From Chrysophaeum taylorii (Eukaryota; Sar; Pelagophyceae; Pelagomonadales; Pelagomonadaceae), in contig JAQMWT010000034.1 in NCBI GenBank assembly GCA_029834535.1, positions 1-64,000 on the forward strand: a stretch of DNA of 64,000 bases, read 5' to 3'. The notes under the pieces were generated by a model. It saw only the letters and a program-made list of their open reading frames with translations, did no database searches and had not been told where the DNA came from. This document shows, in pieces, positions 33,120 through 42,665 of the stretch. Position 1 is the stretch's first letter; each line of letters begins with the position of its first letter. The position numbers and the translations under genes are program-made.

Positions 33120-33730
33120 CGCGAGAGCCAGACAGTGATCCTCCAAGCCGTCTACGGCGACCTCGCAGACTATTTCCACGACCCGCGGCGGCTCTTTCAG
33201 CGCGCCATTCTCACGCCCCGTCGAAACGATGTTGTCGATGCTGACAACGCGCGCATGACCGCGGCCTTTTTCCCGGAGACGAGGCGTCGGAGTTCTTTTC
33301 GGCCGACTAGGTTGGTTCGGAAGACGACGCCTCGCTCTCACAGTCGAGTTTTCGACTCCTGACAACCAACGGCATGCTGACTTTGATCGCGAGCTTAAAG
33401 TCTTCGCAACCTCGACCCGTCGCACGGCCACTGCAACGGTACCAGATACATGATCGATCGTGTCGTTGTCACCGAGGCTCCTCCAACCTGTATCCCTTAA
33501 GGCCCGCCGACGCCAAACGATCACCAAGAGCCAGGGCCAGACACCCCGCGAGGTCGGCGTCCTCTTGGCGAAGCCCGTCTTCTGCCACGTCCAGCTCTAC
33601 GTGGCTCTCTGTCGATCGGCAACCCCGAGGATATCCTCTTCTGGGTCGACGACTCCACCCTACCCCACACGTGCTGCGCAATACCGATAAGCCCCCTCCC
33701 GGCGTCTACACGCGCACTATAGGTTAACTT
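33120..33730 (+). pseudogene. Pif1-like helicase fragment, probably from a Helitron
   Basis: Three adjacent plus-strand frames carry the C-terminal signatures of Pif1-type helicases in the right order: FQRAILTPRRNDVVDADNARM (33192-33255), LRNLDPSHGHCNGTRYMIDR (33402-33460) and VQLYVALCRSATPRI near 33590-33635. Frame changes and a stop near 33361 break it. This arrangement is typical of the helicase end of Helitron Rep-Hel proteins. No Rep nuclease and no CTRR terminus are identified. A host PIF1 fragment is the alternative. Confidence 0.6.
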
Positions 33731-34062
33731 ACTGGGACCAGGTGAACTTACTGGAACCTGGTGAACTTACTGAGGTTAGAGATTGGGACTAGGTGAACTT
33801 AGTGACCAGGTGAACTTACTGAGACCAAGTGTGAACTTACTGGGGCTTTTAGAGTAAACTCAAAGCTTAGCGGCGTGTGCGGATCAAAGCAGCTTAGATT
33901 GGCGGGGGTGAGAGCGACGAGCTCGCAGGAGAGTGGGGTGAGTGGGTGTGAGCACGAGTGGGCTTACGCCGAATTTACTGGGGTTAGAGATTGGGACTAG
34001 GTGAACTTAACAGGGTGAAAATGCTGGGGTTAGAGATTGGGACTGGGTGAACTTACTGGCCT
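33724..34062. repeat. Minisatellite with AGGTGAACTTACTG unit
   Basis: Imperfect tandem and interspersed repeats of GGTGAACTTACTGG, separated by GGTTAGAGATTGGGACT-type spacers. There are two clusters (about 33724-33850 and 33960-34062) with a G-rich non-repetitive stretch between. No gene is seen. Confidence 0.8.
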
Positions 34063-34067
34063 GCACT

Positions 34068-34187
34068 TGTGAGAACTGAAATGGGGATGAGAGAACTAGA
34101 ATGGGGACGTCACACTAGCGACGATAAGGGAATGACGTAGGGATACTGGATACGTGGTGCAGGGGTAAGTGTCATAGCTTCCTCACA
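34068..34187 (-). mobile_element. Solo LTR of the copia family, with a ~45 bp internal insertion
   Basis: Reverse complement of the 75 bp LTR at 59836-59910. It begins TGTGAGAACTGAAATGGGGA and ends AGTGTCATAGCTTCCTCACA, with about 45 bp of unrelated sequence in the middle. It sits 65 bp upstream of the C2-PPPDE gene start, where it could influence transcription. Confidence 0.75.
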
Positions 34188-34252
34188 AGGAGGGTGCATG
34201 TCATATATTTTTCTCGCAGGAATCTTGTTGACGACGGCGAATTGTTCTTGAA

Positions 34253-35401
34253 ATGTTCTTGAAACTACATATACACTTCCGACGAAGAAAGATGGTGGGT
34301 TTGAAGCGGGAGTTGATATTGCGGTTGCGCGTGTTGCGAGGCGTCGGACTTGCCCCCCAAGACTACTACGGTGGTCTGCGGGAAGCGTCGAGCGACCCGT
34401 TTTGCGTAATCATTGTCAATGGGAAGGAAATCGGACGGACGAGCACGCGGACGAAAACGTTGAATCCAACCTGGGCTGACGCCGCCTCGAGCTTCCGATT
34501 CGTGACGACCCACGCGGCGCGCGTGCGCGTGTGCATCCGCGACTGGGACGTGACAAAGGAAGACGATCCGATGGGCGAAGTTAGTTTCGTTGTCGGGGAT
34601 ATCGAGAAGGAGCGGAGGGGAAAGTCGTTTTCCCCCAACAAATGGTTTAACGTGGTGCCCACGGGCGACTCCCCGAGCCTCGGGAAGATCCAGCTGGGTA
34701 TCATGTTGGACGAGCACGTGCCGCCGCCGACGAAAGTGGTGGCGCCGGCGGGCGTCCGAAACCTCAAGTTGGGTCCCAACGCAGATCTCGCCAAAGCGTC
34801 CAGCGCCTCCACGCCTGTCTTCCTCCACGTCTACGACGTCGGCCACACCCAAACGATCGCGAATCTCAACCGGGTAGGGGAGCTCACCGTCGGCGGCGTC
34901 TTCCACTGTGCGATCCAAGTCTACAGCAAGGAGTATTCGTTTGGCGGCACCAAGCGCAACCAGTCCGGCATCTTCGCGAGCAATCCTACCAAATGTCCGC
35001 TCCACTCGTACCGCGAATCTTACTACCTTGGCGACTGCTATCTCCCCAAAGCCCAAGTCACCGCCATTCTCCAAGGTCTCATACCTCGCTGGAAGGGAAA
35101 TACCTACGACATCATCCGAAAAAACTGCTGCTCCTTCTCGGACGAGTTCACGATCGAGCTGGGCGTCGGCCAGCTCCCATCCTGGACCAACCGTCTCGCC
35201 AAAATCGGTGCCGCACTTCAAGACACCTTGCGCCTCGAGAGCAACGCCGCCTCCGAGGCGATCGAGCGCTTCGTTGCCGACGATCCCCACTACGATGTCA
35301 CCTCGCTTTTACTCGAGCACGTCATGGCGGTGCGCATGCAAACGGCCTTCCGTGCCCGTAAGGCCCGTCGCATTCACTCCGCCACCAAATCCCCTCGCTA
35401 G
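34253..35401 (+). CDS. C2 domain - PPPDE peptidase - IQ motif protein
   Basis: 382 residues from the ATG at 34253; the ATG at 34292 (AAGATGG context) is as likely and would remove 13 residues. Residues about 20-155 form a C2 domain (DPFCVIIVNGKEIGRTSTRTKTLNPTW; later VRVCIRDWDVTKEDDPMGEVSF), with Asp positions suited to calcium-dependent membrane binding. Residues about 188-335 form a PPPDE domain (deSUMOylating/deubiquitinating isopeptidase fold) with the catalytic His at about 218 in GVFHCAIQVY and Cys at about 292 in RKNCCSFSDEF. The tail VRMQTAFRARKARR (about 362-375) resembles an IQ calmodulin site. So a calcium-linked, membrane-recruited ubiquitin-like protease is inferred. No introns are needed. 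Confidence 0.88.
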   Translation: MFLKLHIHFRRRKMVGLKRELILRLRVLRGVGLAPQDYYGGLREASSDPFCVIIVNGKEIGRTSTRTKTLNPTWADAASSFRFVTTHAARVRVCIRDWDVTKEDDPMGEVSFVVGDIEKERRGKSFSPNKWFNVVPTGDSPSLGKIQLGIMLDEHVPPPTKVVAPAGVRNLKLGPNADLAKASSASTPVFLHVYDVGHTQTIANLNRVGELTVGGVFHCAIQVYSKEYSFGGTKRNQSGIFASNPTKCPLHSYRESYYLGDCYLPKAQVTAILQGLIPRWKGNTYDIIRKNCCSFSDEFTIELGVGQLPSWTNRLAKIGAALQDTLRLESNAASEAIERFVADDPHYDVTSLLLEHVMAVRMQTAFRARKARRIHSATKSPR

Positions 35402-35459
35402 CTTCCTTCCTTGGCCCGACTCTTATTTTTGTGCGGGACTTATTAATTTTATCGACCTT

Positions 35460-36312
35460 ATTTTAAACAACAACAACCCGCGGCACCGTCCAAGGGAGCT
35501 TTTATCATCATCATCATCATCGTCGTCGTCGTCGTCATATTGGAGGTATCGTGAGGTTGCGAGAGTCGAGGTTCTAGCGCGCGCCTGTAGGAAAGAAATC
35601 GTCCATTATTCGACGACCTCAATACGACGGCTCCGGAAAGCCGCGAGCGCGCACGTCGGCAAGGCCAAAGGGTACCCCTGGACACGCTCCCACTGGAGGA
35701 CCCCGAGGTGGTCGCTTCGAGCGGCGCCAGCACACGTCCTTGTATCCCAAGGACGCCTCTTCGCGCGCACCCACCAGATTTTTAGAGGTGGCCGCCGTGA
35801 GCTGCCTCGAAGGACGTCCCAAGAACACTCCTTTGCGCGCTTGAGGACCTCGAGCTGGCCGGACCGCGCGGCAACTTGGCACACGTGGTCCCGGAGGGTA
35901 CTGCGGTGTTTCCAACACTACTCGGTCCATCTCGCGACGCTGAGCTCGACAAATTCAAGAATCTTCTCTTCGCGTCCGTCCAAAATCCTCCAACCGAATC
36001 GGCGGCAACTGGATCAATTCTGGGATCGTAGCATTGCCCGGGAAGCATAGCTTCGCGCAATTCGTGCGCGTGCTCCTTTACGCTGGCCTTGTCGAAGAGC
36101 TTGGGTATCTTGACGAGATCCGACTGGCCTGTGATGCGCTTCTCGACAAAAGCAGAGAGAACGGCCTTCGAGACGCCGTCGAGCAACCCGAAGAGCCACT
36201 CTTCGTCTGCCGACGCCACCTCACGGAGCATTGCAAGCTTCGTCTCCAGGTCGGCTTCGTCCTCGTCGACGACGTTTAGCATCGCGAGGAGGCGCATATC
36301 GATGAGCACCAC
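35460..36312 (-). pseudogene. Degraded ankyrin-repeat gene, copy 1
   Basis: Minus strand. The 5' part (about 35940-36312) reads as a helical leader (LAMLREVASADEEWLFGLLDGVSKAVLSAF). The 3' part shows ankyrin-like units of the algal type (CQVAARSGQLEVLKRAKE; CAGAARSDHLGVLQW). The units fall in different frames, so the gene is broken or multi-exon. The leader is homologous to 51660-51800, a second degraded copy. Confidence 0.6.
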
Positions 36313-36439
36313 GAGAGCAGGTCGTTCAAATATCCTTTTCGTGCGTCATCATCGTGCACCACTTCGACCGGCGCAGCATAGTTTGCATCCATGAAACTTT
36401 TTTTGTCCCCAGGAATTGGCAAAGCGCCAAGACACTGCA

Positions 36440-37860
36440 ATGCAAGATGAGCGGCGTTGTCAGAATATGACCGAGTTATCCTCGACGCCGGGACAAGCCC
36501 CCGCGCGGCCTCGTCGGTTGCTTCCTGCGATCCCCCGCCTACGCCGAGGCCGACCGCCGCCGCGTCCTCGAGGCGAGCGGGATGCTTACGTCGGCGCGCG
36601 CCGACGCGGCCGACGTTGCGCGTATGTCCTGCAGCATCGTTGCAACGAAGAAGGTGGCGCTGTGGAAGCTTTGCGATTGTTGTTAACCACGCATTTATCT
36701 ACCACATATTTTTCACCGATGGTGGTGAGCGCATTGTCGTCTTTGGGTTCGATCGAGGAACGTGCGACCGCAGGACTTGCCGCCGCGTTGCATTCCTCGT
36801 GCTTGCACCTCATGGCGACCGCAGCCCGGCTCTCATGCTCGAATTTGTATGTGGCATCACTATCGCTGCTGGTGCCGAGCGCATTGGTGTCTTACGTCTC
36901 TCTCGCGATCGCGCCGCTCTTTTTGAGAGGCGCCATTGCTGATCCGCGAGTTCCCGAAGCTCCCATAAAAATATATATTTGGCGTGCTCTTCGCATCGAA
37001 CTTGTTAATCCTAGCGTCCATGGCCGGCTGTTTCCCCGCGAACTTATCGGATACGTTGCGTTAAGCAACCAACAACTCCTCGCGCTTGCTTCTCCTTGGA
37101 GCTCAAACGAGTGCAACGCAAAACTTTCTCCGCTAATGACGAGACCTCAACCTCGTTCTGCAATAAATACTGGGCGAATATGGCAGCACCGACGACGTCC
37201 AAGCAAAAAGGTATCGACACCAAGTCGCGCACTGGAATCCGTCGACGTATCAGAACTCTTCGTGATAAAAAGCATGTCAATGCTCTCTTACTTGCCAAGA
37301 AAAAAAAATCGCCCGTAACATCACCAGGATGCTCGCCATCGCTGACATGGTTCCCAAGATTGCTAACCTAAACGAACGCCGCAAGATTTTCGAACAGCAA
37401 GCAGCCTGTGGCCACAAGGAAAACATTGACGAGGCACCCGTCCAACTTCTACCGGCCGTGCGAAAGTACGTGCCTCAGCCTGCGCCGTTATACATTCCCC
37501 GAGCGCCATTACCGGCGCCCAAAATTCTCGAAACCAACCGCATTGCCAGGCGCGCTCTGCTATCAGATCATCGCCATCCTCCGCCACGTCTCAACTACGA
37601 CTCCTGGACAGACCTACGCTAGCACGAGCATGGGCCTTTGCCAGCTATATCGTCACGACGGTTGCCGCGCGCAGATCGCTCCTCCAATCTGGGACCTCGA
37701 AGTTCCCGGCGATCAAGCGCACATATCCCAAGCGGAGCATTCTGGCGCCTTCGCGAATATACCATATCCGCACACCATCCAAGACGTTCGACGTTCCAAC
37801 AAACTTCTTCACGAAATCGGACATGCTGCTATGCTCAACTATCTCAAGTATATTACGTGA
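36440..37860 (+). other. Possible decayed or multi-exon host gene(s)
   Basis: Plus-strand coding-like segments lie in several frames. Near 36500-36690 one reads AYAEADRRRVLEASGMLTSA. Near 36718-36930 another is hydrophobic (LLVPSALVSYVSLAIAPLFL) and could be membrane-spanning. Near 37096-37370 there is a basic segment, and at 37330-37860 Pro-rich and mixed sequence. No family is recognised and no splice pattern joins them convincingly. Low-confidence gene region. Confidence 0.25.
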
Positions 37861-39120
37861 GCCAGGCACTTCGTATGCGAAGGAACGAAACCGCGTCTCC
37901 CTTAAAAGATACTCGATAGGACCTCGCGCGCGACAAACACAAAACCTGAAGGGAGTGTGGTATTTAAGAGCAATGCGTGCTTAGTTTGATCCCGGTTGTC
38001 GTTGCTCGTTTAGCGTTCGATAATTCCAGAGAGGCGGGGGAGATCACGATGCTATCTTAAATGAAACTGGACCATCCTGCCCCGCCACATGCTACTGGTG
38101 GCGTTTTCCGTGGTGACATTGGCACCTGCTGGCCTTCACACTGGCAGAGAGACACAATGGCCGTGCCGTAAAGGGGTGGTTTAATCGCCGCACGAAAAAA
38201 AGCCTAAACTAAGAGGACTCAAACTTACTACATAATTCTCCAACACATAATGCGTCGGAGCGGAGCCGACGCCGCAGAGCTTCGCCCCTGGAGAGTGCCC
38301 GAGGCGTGACGATAGCCCGACATACTCTCCCTAAATGTCCATTCAGTGGCCGTAGACTCCTTTACCGTCACCGAATCACGAAAGTTTCGCCTAGAACGCG
38401 CCACCGTTGGAACGGAGCGTGACGGACACTTCGCGGTTTGCGGCCGATCTGCGATTTGCACCTTCTCGTAATGCGTATCGAAGTGCAGTCACAGCGCTTT
38501 CGGGTGAGCCGCGAGGCCTTGTTCCGAGCGGCCCTGGAAGGTCGCCACCCTCTGAAAATGCGCTGACGATGCCGACTTGTTCTTAAAACGGGAGACAATT
38601 CAAGATACAGGACGTCAACAAGCTCCCTCTGGAGCTGGATACGACGTAAGTAACGTCGAGGCCGTCACCGAGGAGGAGTTCTCTCCAATCTGGTGAGTCT
38701 CTTGGCCATTTTACTCCGGCGCGGGGCGGGCGAGGAGCCGTGCCTTATCGAGAGCTCGACGTTCTCGAAGCTGTCGGCCGAAAGCGCGGGCACCACCACT
38801 CCTCCCAAGAAGGCAACGAGCTTCTTGAGGTAAGCTGCGAGACAGACCGGCCGAGAAACGCCATCAGAAATAATGCTCGGAGCGCGGCGCGACGAGCGAC
38901 GAGTGATGCACTCGATGGAAATGCGGACGCGCACGCTAGCCGCGAACCAACACGAAACCCAGGGCCGCGTTGTCGAACTGCAGCGGCGGGACGACGATAA
39001 TGTTGACCTCACAGCACCACCGCCGTCGTACGACTCCCGCTTCCTGCAGCGTATCTCGGCCGAGCGCGCCGATACTATCGCGTTGGTCGAGTCACTACCC
39101 AAGCCGGACAACTAAAGCCG
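37861..39120. other. Intergenic, few signals
   Basis: No convincing gene. A plus-strand segment ending at 39115 (TAPPPSYDSRFLQRISAERA) looks coding and may be the remnant of the same decayed gene seen at 39200-39560. The rest shows nothing I recognise. Confidence 0.3.
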
Positions 39121-39199
39121 AACCCGGGCTGACAGCGAGCCGGAAGCGTCGACCAGAACGACTCTCCGACAACCAAAGCGGTCGGTCGCTACCGCGGAA

Positions 39200-39560
39200 G
39201 GTGGTTCGAGAATCTCCCAGCGCCGACCGCTGACGAGCCTGCCATCCCGCCAAAGCTCGCAAACGAGTTCTGGTTCACCTGGTTCAACAACAACAACAAA
39301 ACCGCCAAGGTCCGGGTCGAGACTTCTAGTCCACTTGACTTGGGCATCGTCGGCCCGCATCCAAACGAGCACGTCGAGTCGACCGGTCGACTACGAAACG
39401 GCTCGCAGACCTCGAGACGCGAGCCGGCACGCGGGGGGGGCACTACACTACCCGTTCATTTTGCTCGAGAAACTCGTCAATCGATCGCGCCAAGATTGTC
39501 GACATTCTTGAGCGTTCGTCTTGGTGGTTCCCATTCCCATTCCGACGAGAACTCCGCAGC
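39200..39560 (+). pseudogene. Decayed host gene fragment, unknown family
   Basis: One plus-strand frame gives a protein-like stretch with WFENLPAPTADEPAIPPKLA and FWFTWFNNNNKTAKVRVE, then VGPHPNEHVESTGRL and a Gly-rich run. No start codon in frame nearby and no recognised family. An AAC repeat (39285-39300) encodes the Asn run. Confidence 0.3.
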
Positions 39561-39963
39561 TGGACACTTTCATCGATTTTGTTGTCGTAGTTCTGGACGC
39601 GAACCATCACCTTCTACAGCAGTTAGCGCGCGGCGTGACTGGTTGGTGGTACTTTTTTTCTGAATAAGCTCGTCGAGAGCCTCCGACGAATCGAATCGGA
39701 GACGCCGTCGTCGGGAATCTCGAGGGGGAAACATCTCTTGACGTCATCCAAATCGCACGACCTGGACTTGTAGTCAGTCGTCGACGCGGCTGAAATTCTG
39801 ATGTTTCGGCGAGAGCATAAACAGCGCGTCGTCGTCATCCGTGTTGGTGGCTGCTCGCCTTTTCCCCCCTCCAACGGTTTGTTGCACGCGTGGCTTAAGA
39901 AAGTCAGCAAACGCAGAGGTGACCGACCGACCGACCATCGATCAGGATGATGAATGATGACGA

Positions 39964-41025
39964 TTATAGGTCATCGTCCGGGCGGTCGTCGTCCTCGCCG
40001 TCGCGGCCGTCGTCGTCGTCGTCGTCGGCGGGATCTTGGTCGAAGACGACACCGAGGTGGTGCGTGGCGACTTTGACGCAGTGGTCGATAAAGAAGTTCT
40101 CGGAGTGCTTGTACTTCATGATGTTGCAGTCTCCGCAGCAGGCGACGACAGAGTGTTGGGCGTAGACGCGGTCGTCCGAGTCGAGGCGGTCGAGACCGTT
40201 GAAGTGGCCCGGGGGTTTGTGGGGTTTGCCGCAGTAGTGGCAAGGATTCTTGACGATGTTGTTGAACTGATGGTTGGTGAGCGCGTGGGTTTTGGTATGA
40301 GTGGAGCTGAGCGTGATGTACGCGCTGCGGCTGCGCCTCGAGACGTTATCGCGGAAGCGCTCGGGGTAGCTCCCGAAGTCGCGGTCTGATCGGTGCGTCG
40401 CGATCGTGCGACACGCCTCCACGAAGCTCGCGACCGTGCGCGCGCCCTTCATGCGGTTGCAGGTCGCGCAGGCCGCGACGACATTGGCGCGACTGAACGG
40501 ACCCATGAAACTCTTGAGAGCGTCGGCGCGCCTAGCTTCGAGGCCGAACCAGTTGCGGAGGCGAGAAAGGCCGTTGCCCCCTTCCCCCGCGGCGGCGCCG
40601 CAGCCGAAACACGGCTCCCGCATCACGGCGAGGGCCTCGCCGTCGGTGAGCGCGAACGGCACGACGGCCTGGTCCGCGAGGCGACGATACGACTTGAGCC
40701 TCGTCACCTGAGGCGGCACCATGGGGAGCGGCCGCGCCTCCGGCTTCTTCGCCTCGAGCGGCACGCGGCATCTCGCGCACACGGTCGCGCGCGGGGCCCC
40801 GCCCCCGAAGAATTTTGTCAGCGATGCCTGGGCTGCCTTGCCGGGGGTGCGTCGGCACCTGAAGCACAGGATCTCGCACTGCCCATCGCGCTCCTTGGCT
40901 TGGTGGTACTTCTTGGCCTTTTTGGTTGGCGGTGCGCGTGCCTCGCGCAAGACTTCGGCCCGGACGTCCGCGGGGAGCTCCCGCAGCACCGTCGGGTCGA
41001 TGGTCTCGTCGCCCGGCGTGAGCAT
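39964..41025 (-). CDS. UBM + PIP-box + double HNH/zinc protein (putative PCNA-associated nuclease)
   Basis: 353 residues from the first ATG on the minus strand at 41025. Residues about 7-29 match the ubiquitin-binding motif of translesion polymerases: IDPTVLRELPADVRAEVL with the diagnostic Leu-Pro. CFRC (54-57) and CARC (83-86) flank a textbook PCNA-interacting box, QASLTKFF (66-73). Two HNH/McrA-like zinc units follow: CFGC (139-142) with CATCNRMK (186-193), lacking the GLDR motif, and CHYC (262-265), GLDRLD (277-282), CCGDCNIMK (296-304), which looks complete. The C terminus is an Asp-rich tail. Inference: recruited to ubiquitinated PCNA and acting on DNA during damage tolerance. Divergent from the hydrolase gene, 185 bp apart. 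The architecture is unfamiliar to me. Confidence 0.8.
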   Translation of the reverse strand: MLTPGDETIDPTVLRELPADVRAEVLREARAPPTKKAKKYHQAKERDGQCEILCFRCRRTPGKAAQASLTKFFGGGAPRATVCARCRVPLEAKKPEARPLPMVPPQVTRLKSYRRLADQAVVPFALTDGEALAVMREPCFGCGAAAGEGGNGLSRLRNWFGLEARRADALKSFMGPFSRANVVAACATCNRMKGARTVASFVEACRTIATHRSDRDFGSYPERFRDNVSRRSRSAYITLSSTHTKTHALTNHQFNNIVKNPCHYCGKPHKPPGHFNGLDRLDSDDRVYAQHSVVACCGDCNIMKYKHSENFFIDHCVKVATHHLGVVFDQDPADDDDDDGRDGEDDDRPDDDL

Positions 41026-41210
41026 CGTCACATCGAGGGTTCGTGTTGTAGATTGTGAGGGTAAATGTTGTTAAGTTGTTGAAGAAGTTTGCGGAGGAGG
41101 AGAGAAAAGAAAAAAGAAGAAAAGACCGAGATGAGAAAACGAGGGTTAGTTTTACAATTTTCGAAATCCAGTTTGTGACGCGTCGAGGATTTTCGATTTG
41201 TGCATATGTC
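41026..41210. promoter_or_regulatory. Shared divergent promoter region
   Basis: 185 bp between the minus-strand UBM/HNH gene and the plus-strand hydrolase. It is notably A/G-rich (AAGAAAAGACCGAGATGAG region) on the plus strand. No TATA box is clear. Confidence 0.4.
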
Positions 41211-42197
41211 ATGCGCGTCGAGCGGTGTATGAGTTGGCTTCACGAGAGGATGGCTGTGGGGACGTTTATGATGCGTGGGTACATCCTCGGGATGGGATTG
41301 GTGGGTGGGGAGGCGCCGGAGGACGTGGAGATGGAGGAGGTGGTGGTGCAGGAGGCGAGCGCGTCGACAAAAGCACTGCGGATGCGGGTGTACCGCCGGG
41401 CAGGGACCGACCAAGTGTTGCCGTGCGTGGTGTGCGTCCACGGGTCGGCCTTCTACGGGCGATTTGAAGGCGAGCCGCTGCTGCTCCCGAGAACTAGGTC
41501 GAGCGTCGTCGCCCTCCTCGAACATCGGGGCTCGAGGGACGGGGGCAAGTTTCCGAATGCGATCCACGATGTCGTCGCGTGCGTCAGACATCTGCGCGCC
41601 AACGCGTCCGCCCTGGGGGTGGACGCCGAGCGTATCGCCGCCTTTGGCGACTCCTCGGGCGGATACCTCGCCGCGATGCTCGGCGTCTTGACGACTAACC
41701 CTCGTGATGCCCTCCTCGGCGACCTCGGGAAATATCCCAACGAGTCGGCCAAGGTCAACTGTGTAGTAGCCTTGTTCCCGCCCACCAAATTTGACGTCAT
41801 GGACGAGCAACACGACCCTATGTTCCACGCGCAGCGCCACGACGATCCGAACTCGCCAGAGGCTTATTTCATGGGGTACCCCGTCCAGTCGAAGCCCGTC
41901 GACCACGCCTCCCCCCTCTCCTACGTCCAACACGACACCATTCCCTTCTTTCTGGCCCACGGCGACGCGGACCCTCTCGTCCCCTGCGGCCAGAGCAAAA
42001 TTCTCTACGACAAGCTCATCGACCTTTCCAGTGCCCCCGGGGCCCACCAGTACCACGAAATCGTCGGAGCTGGCCACGCAACTAAGCACTTTTCCGACCC
42101 GGCCTTCGCGACCCTCGTCAACGACTTCCTCGACAAGTTCAACGTTCCACACCCCCCTGCCGTCGTTACCCCTACCTCCTCAGCCTCCTCGATGTAG
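41211..42197 (+). CDS. Alpha/beta-hydrolase fold esterase/lipase-like protein
   Basis: 328 residues from the ATG at 41211 (upstream in-frame sequence has no ATG). Family features: an oxyanion-loop VHGSAFYG near residue 78, nucleophile Ser148 in GDSSGGYLA, acid Asp in HGDADPLVP near 254, and His in GAGHATKHF near 289. Length and spacing fit the BD-FAE / acetyl-esterase group (alpha/beta hydrolase 3-like). The substrate is not predictable; a soluble carboxylesterase or carbohydrate esterase is likely. No signal peptide is clear, although residues 1-30 contain some hydrophobic sequence (MMRGYILGMGLVGG). The HGSA instead of HGGG oxyanion motif is a mild departure. Confidence 0.85.
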   Translation: MRVERCMSWLHERMAVGTFMMRGYILGMGLVGGEAPEDVEMEEVVVQEASASTKALRMRVYRRAGTDQVLPCVVCVHGSAFYGRFEGEPLLLPRTRSSVVALLEHRGSRDGGKFPNAIHDVVACVRHLRANASALGVDAERIAAFGDSSGGYLAAMLGVLTTNPRDALLGDLGKYPNESAKVNCVVALFPPTKFDVMDEQHDPMFHAQRHDDPNSPEAYFMGYPVQSKPVDHASPLSYVQHDTIPFFLAHGDADPLVPCGQSKILYDKLIDLSSAPGAHQYHEIVGAGHATKHFSDPAFATLVNDFLDKFNVPHPPAVVTPTSSASSM

Positions 42198-42309
42198 CTA
42201 GGCGTAGCTAGCTTGGTACGGCCCCGCTGCTATTTTTAAATATCTATCGACGCCTATCCCCTATCATTTCATCTCCGACATTTCTCCTCCTCCTCTTCTT
42301 TTTTTTGGA

Positions 42310-42420
42310 GGGCGTGGTGCCTAAGGTACGGTACCTACTGCCTGCGGCACGGTACCTACTGCCTGCGGCACGGTACCTACTTCCTGCGGCACGGTACCTA
42401 CTTCCTGCGGCACGGTCGCC
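42310..42420. repeat. 21 bp minisatellite
   Basis: Four-plus copies of GGTACCTACTGCCTGCGGCA, with TGCC/TTCC variants, between the hydrolase stop and the polyQ gene. Each unit contains a KpnI-type GGTACC palindrome. A T-run follows at 42430-42444. Confidence 0.85.
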
Positions 42421-42665
42421 TCGGCTGTGCTTTTTTTTTTTTTTCTTGCGACCAAGATATTAAGAGTCTTTAAATGTCGACTGCTAAGAGGGGGGTGTGC
42501 TATAAGATATTAAGAGTCCCACACTCTCCGTCGTCTTTTTTTCCCATCCAAGTCCAACGGACGACGAGGGTCACCACGAGAACGTTAACTGTTGGCAGGC
42601 CAGGCAGAGGCGTTAAGTGGTGGAAGGGTCTCTCTCTCTCCCCCGCACCTTCTCGGGCGGTGACC

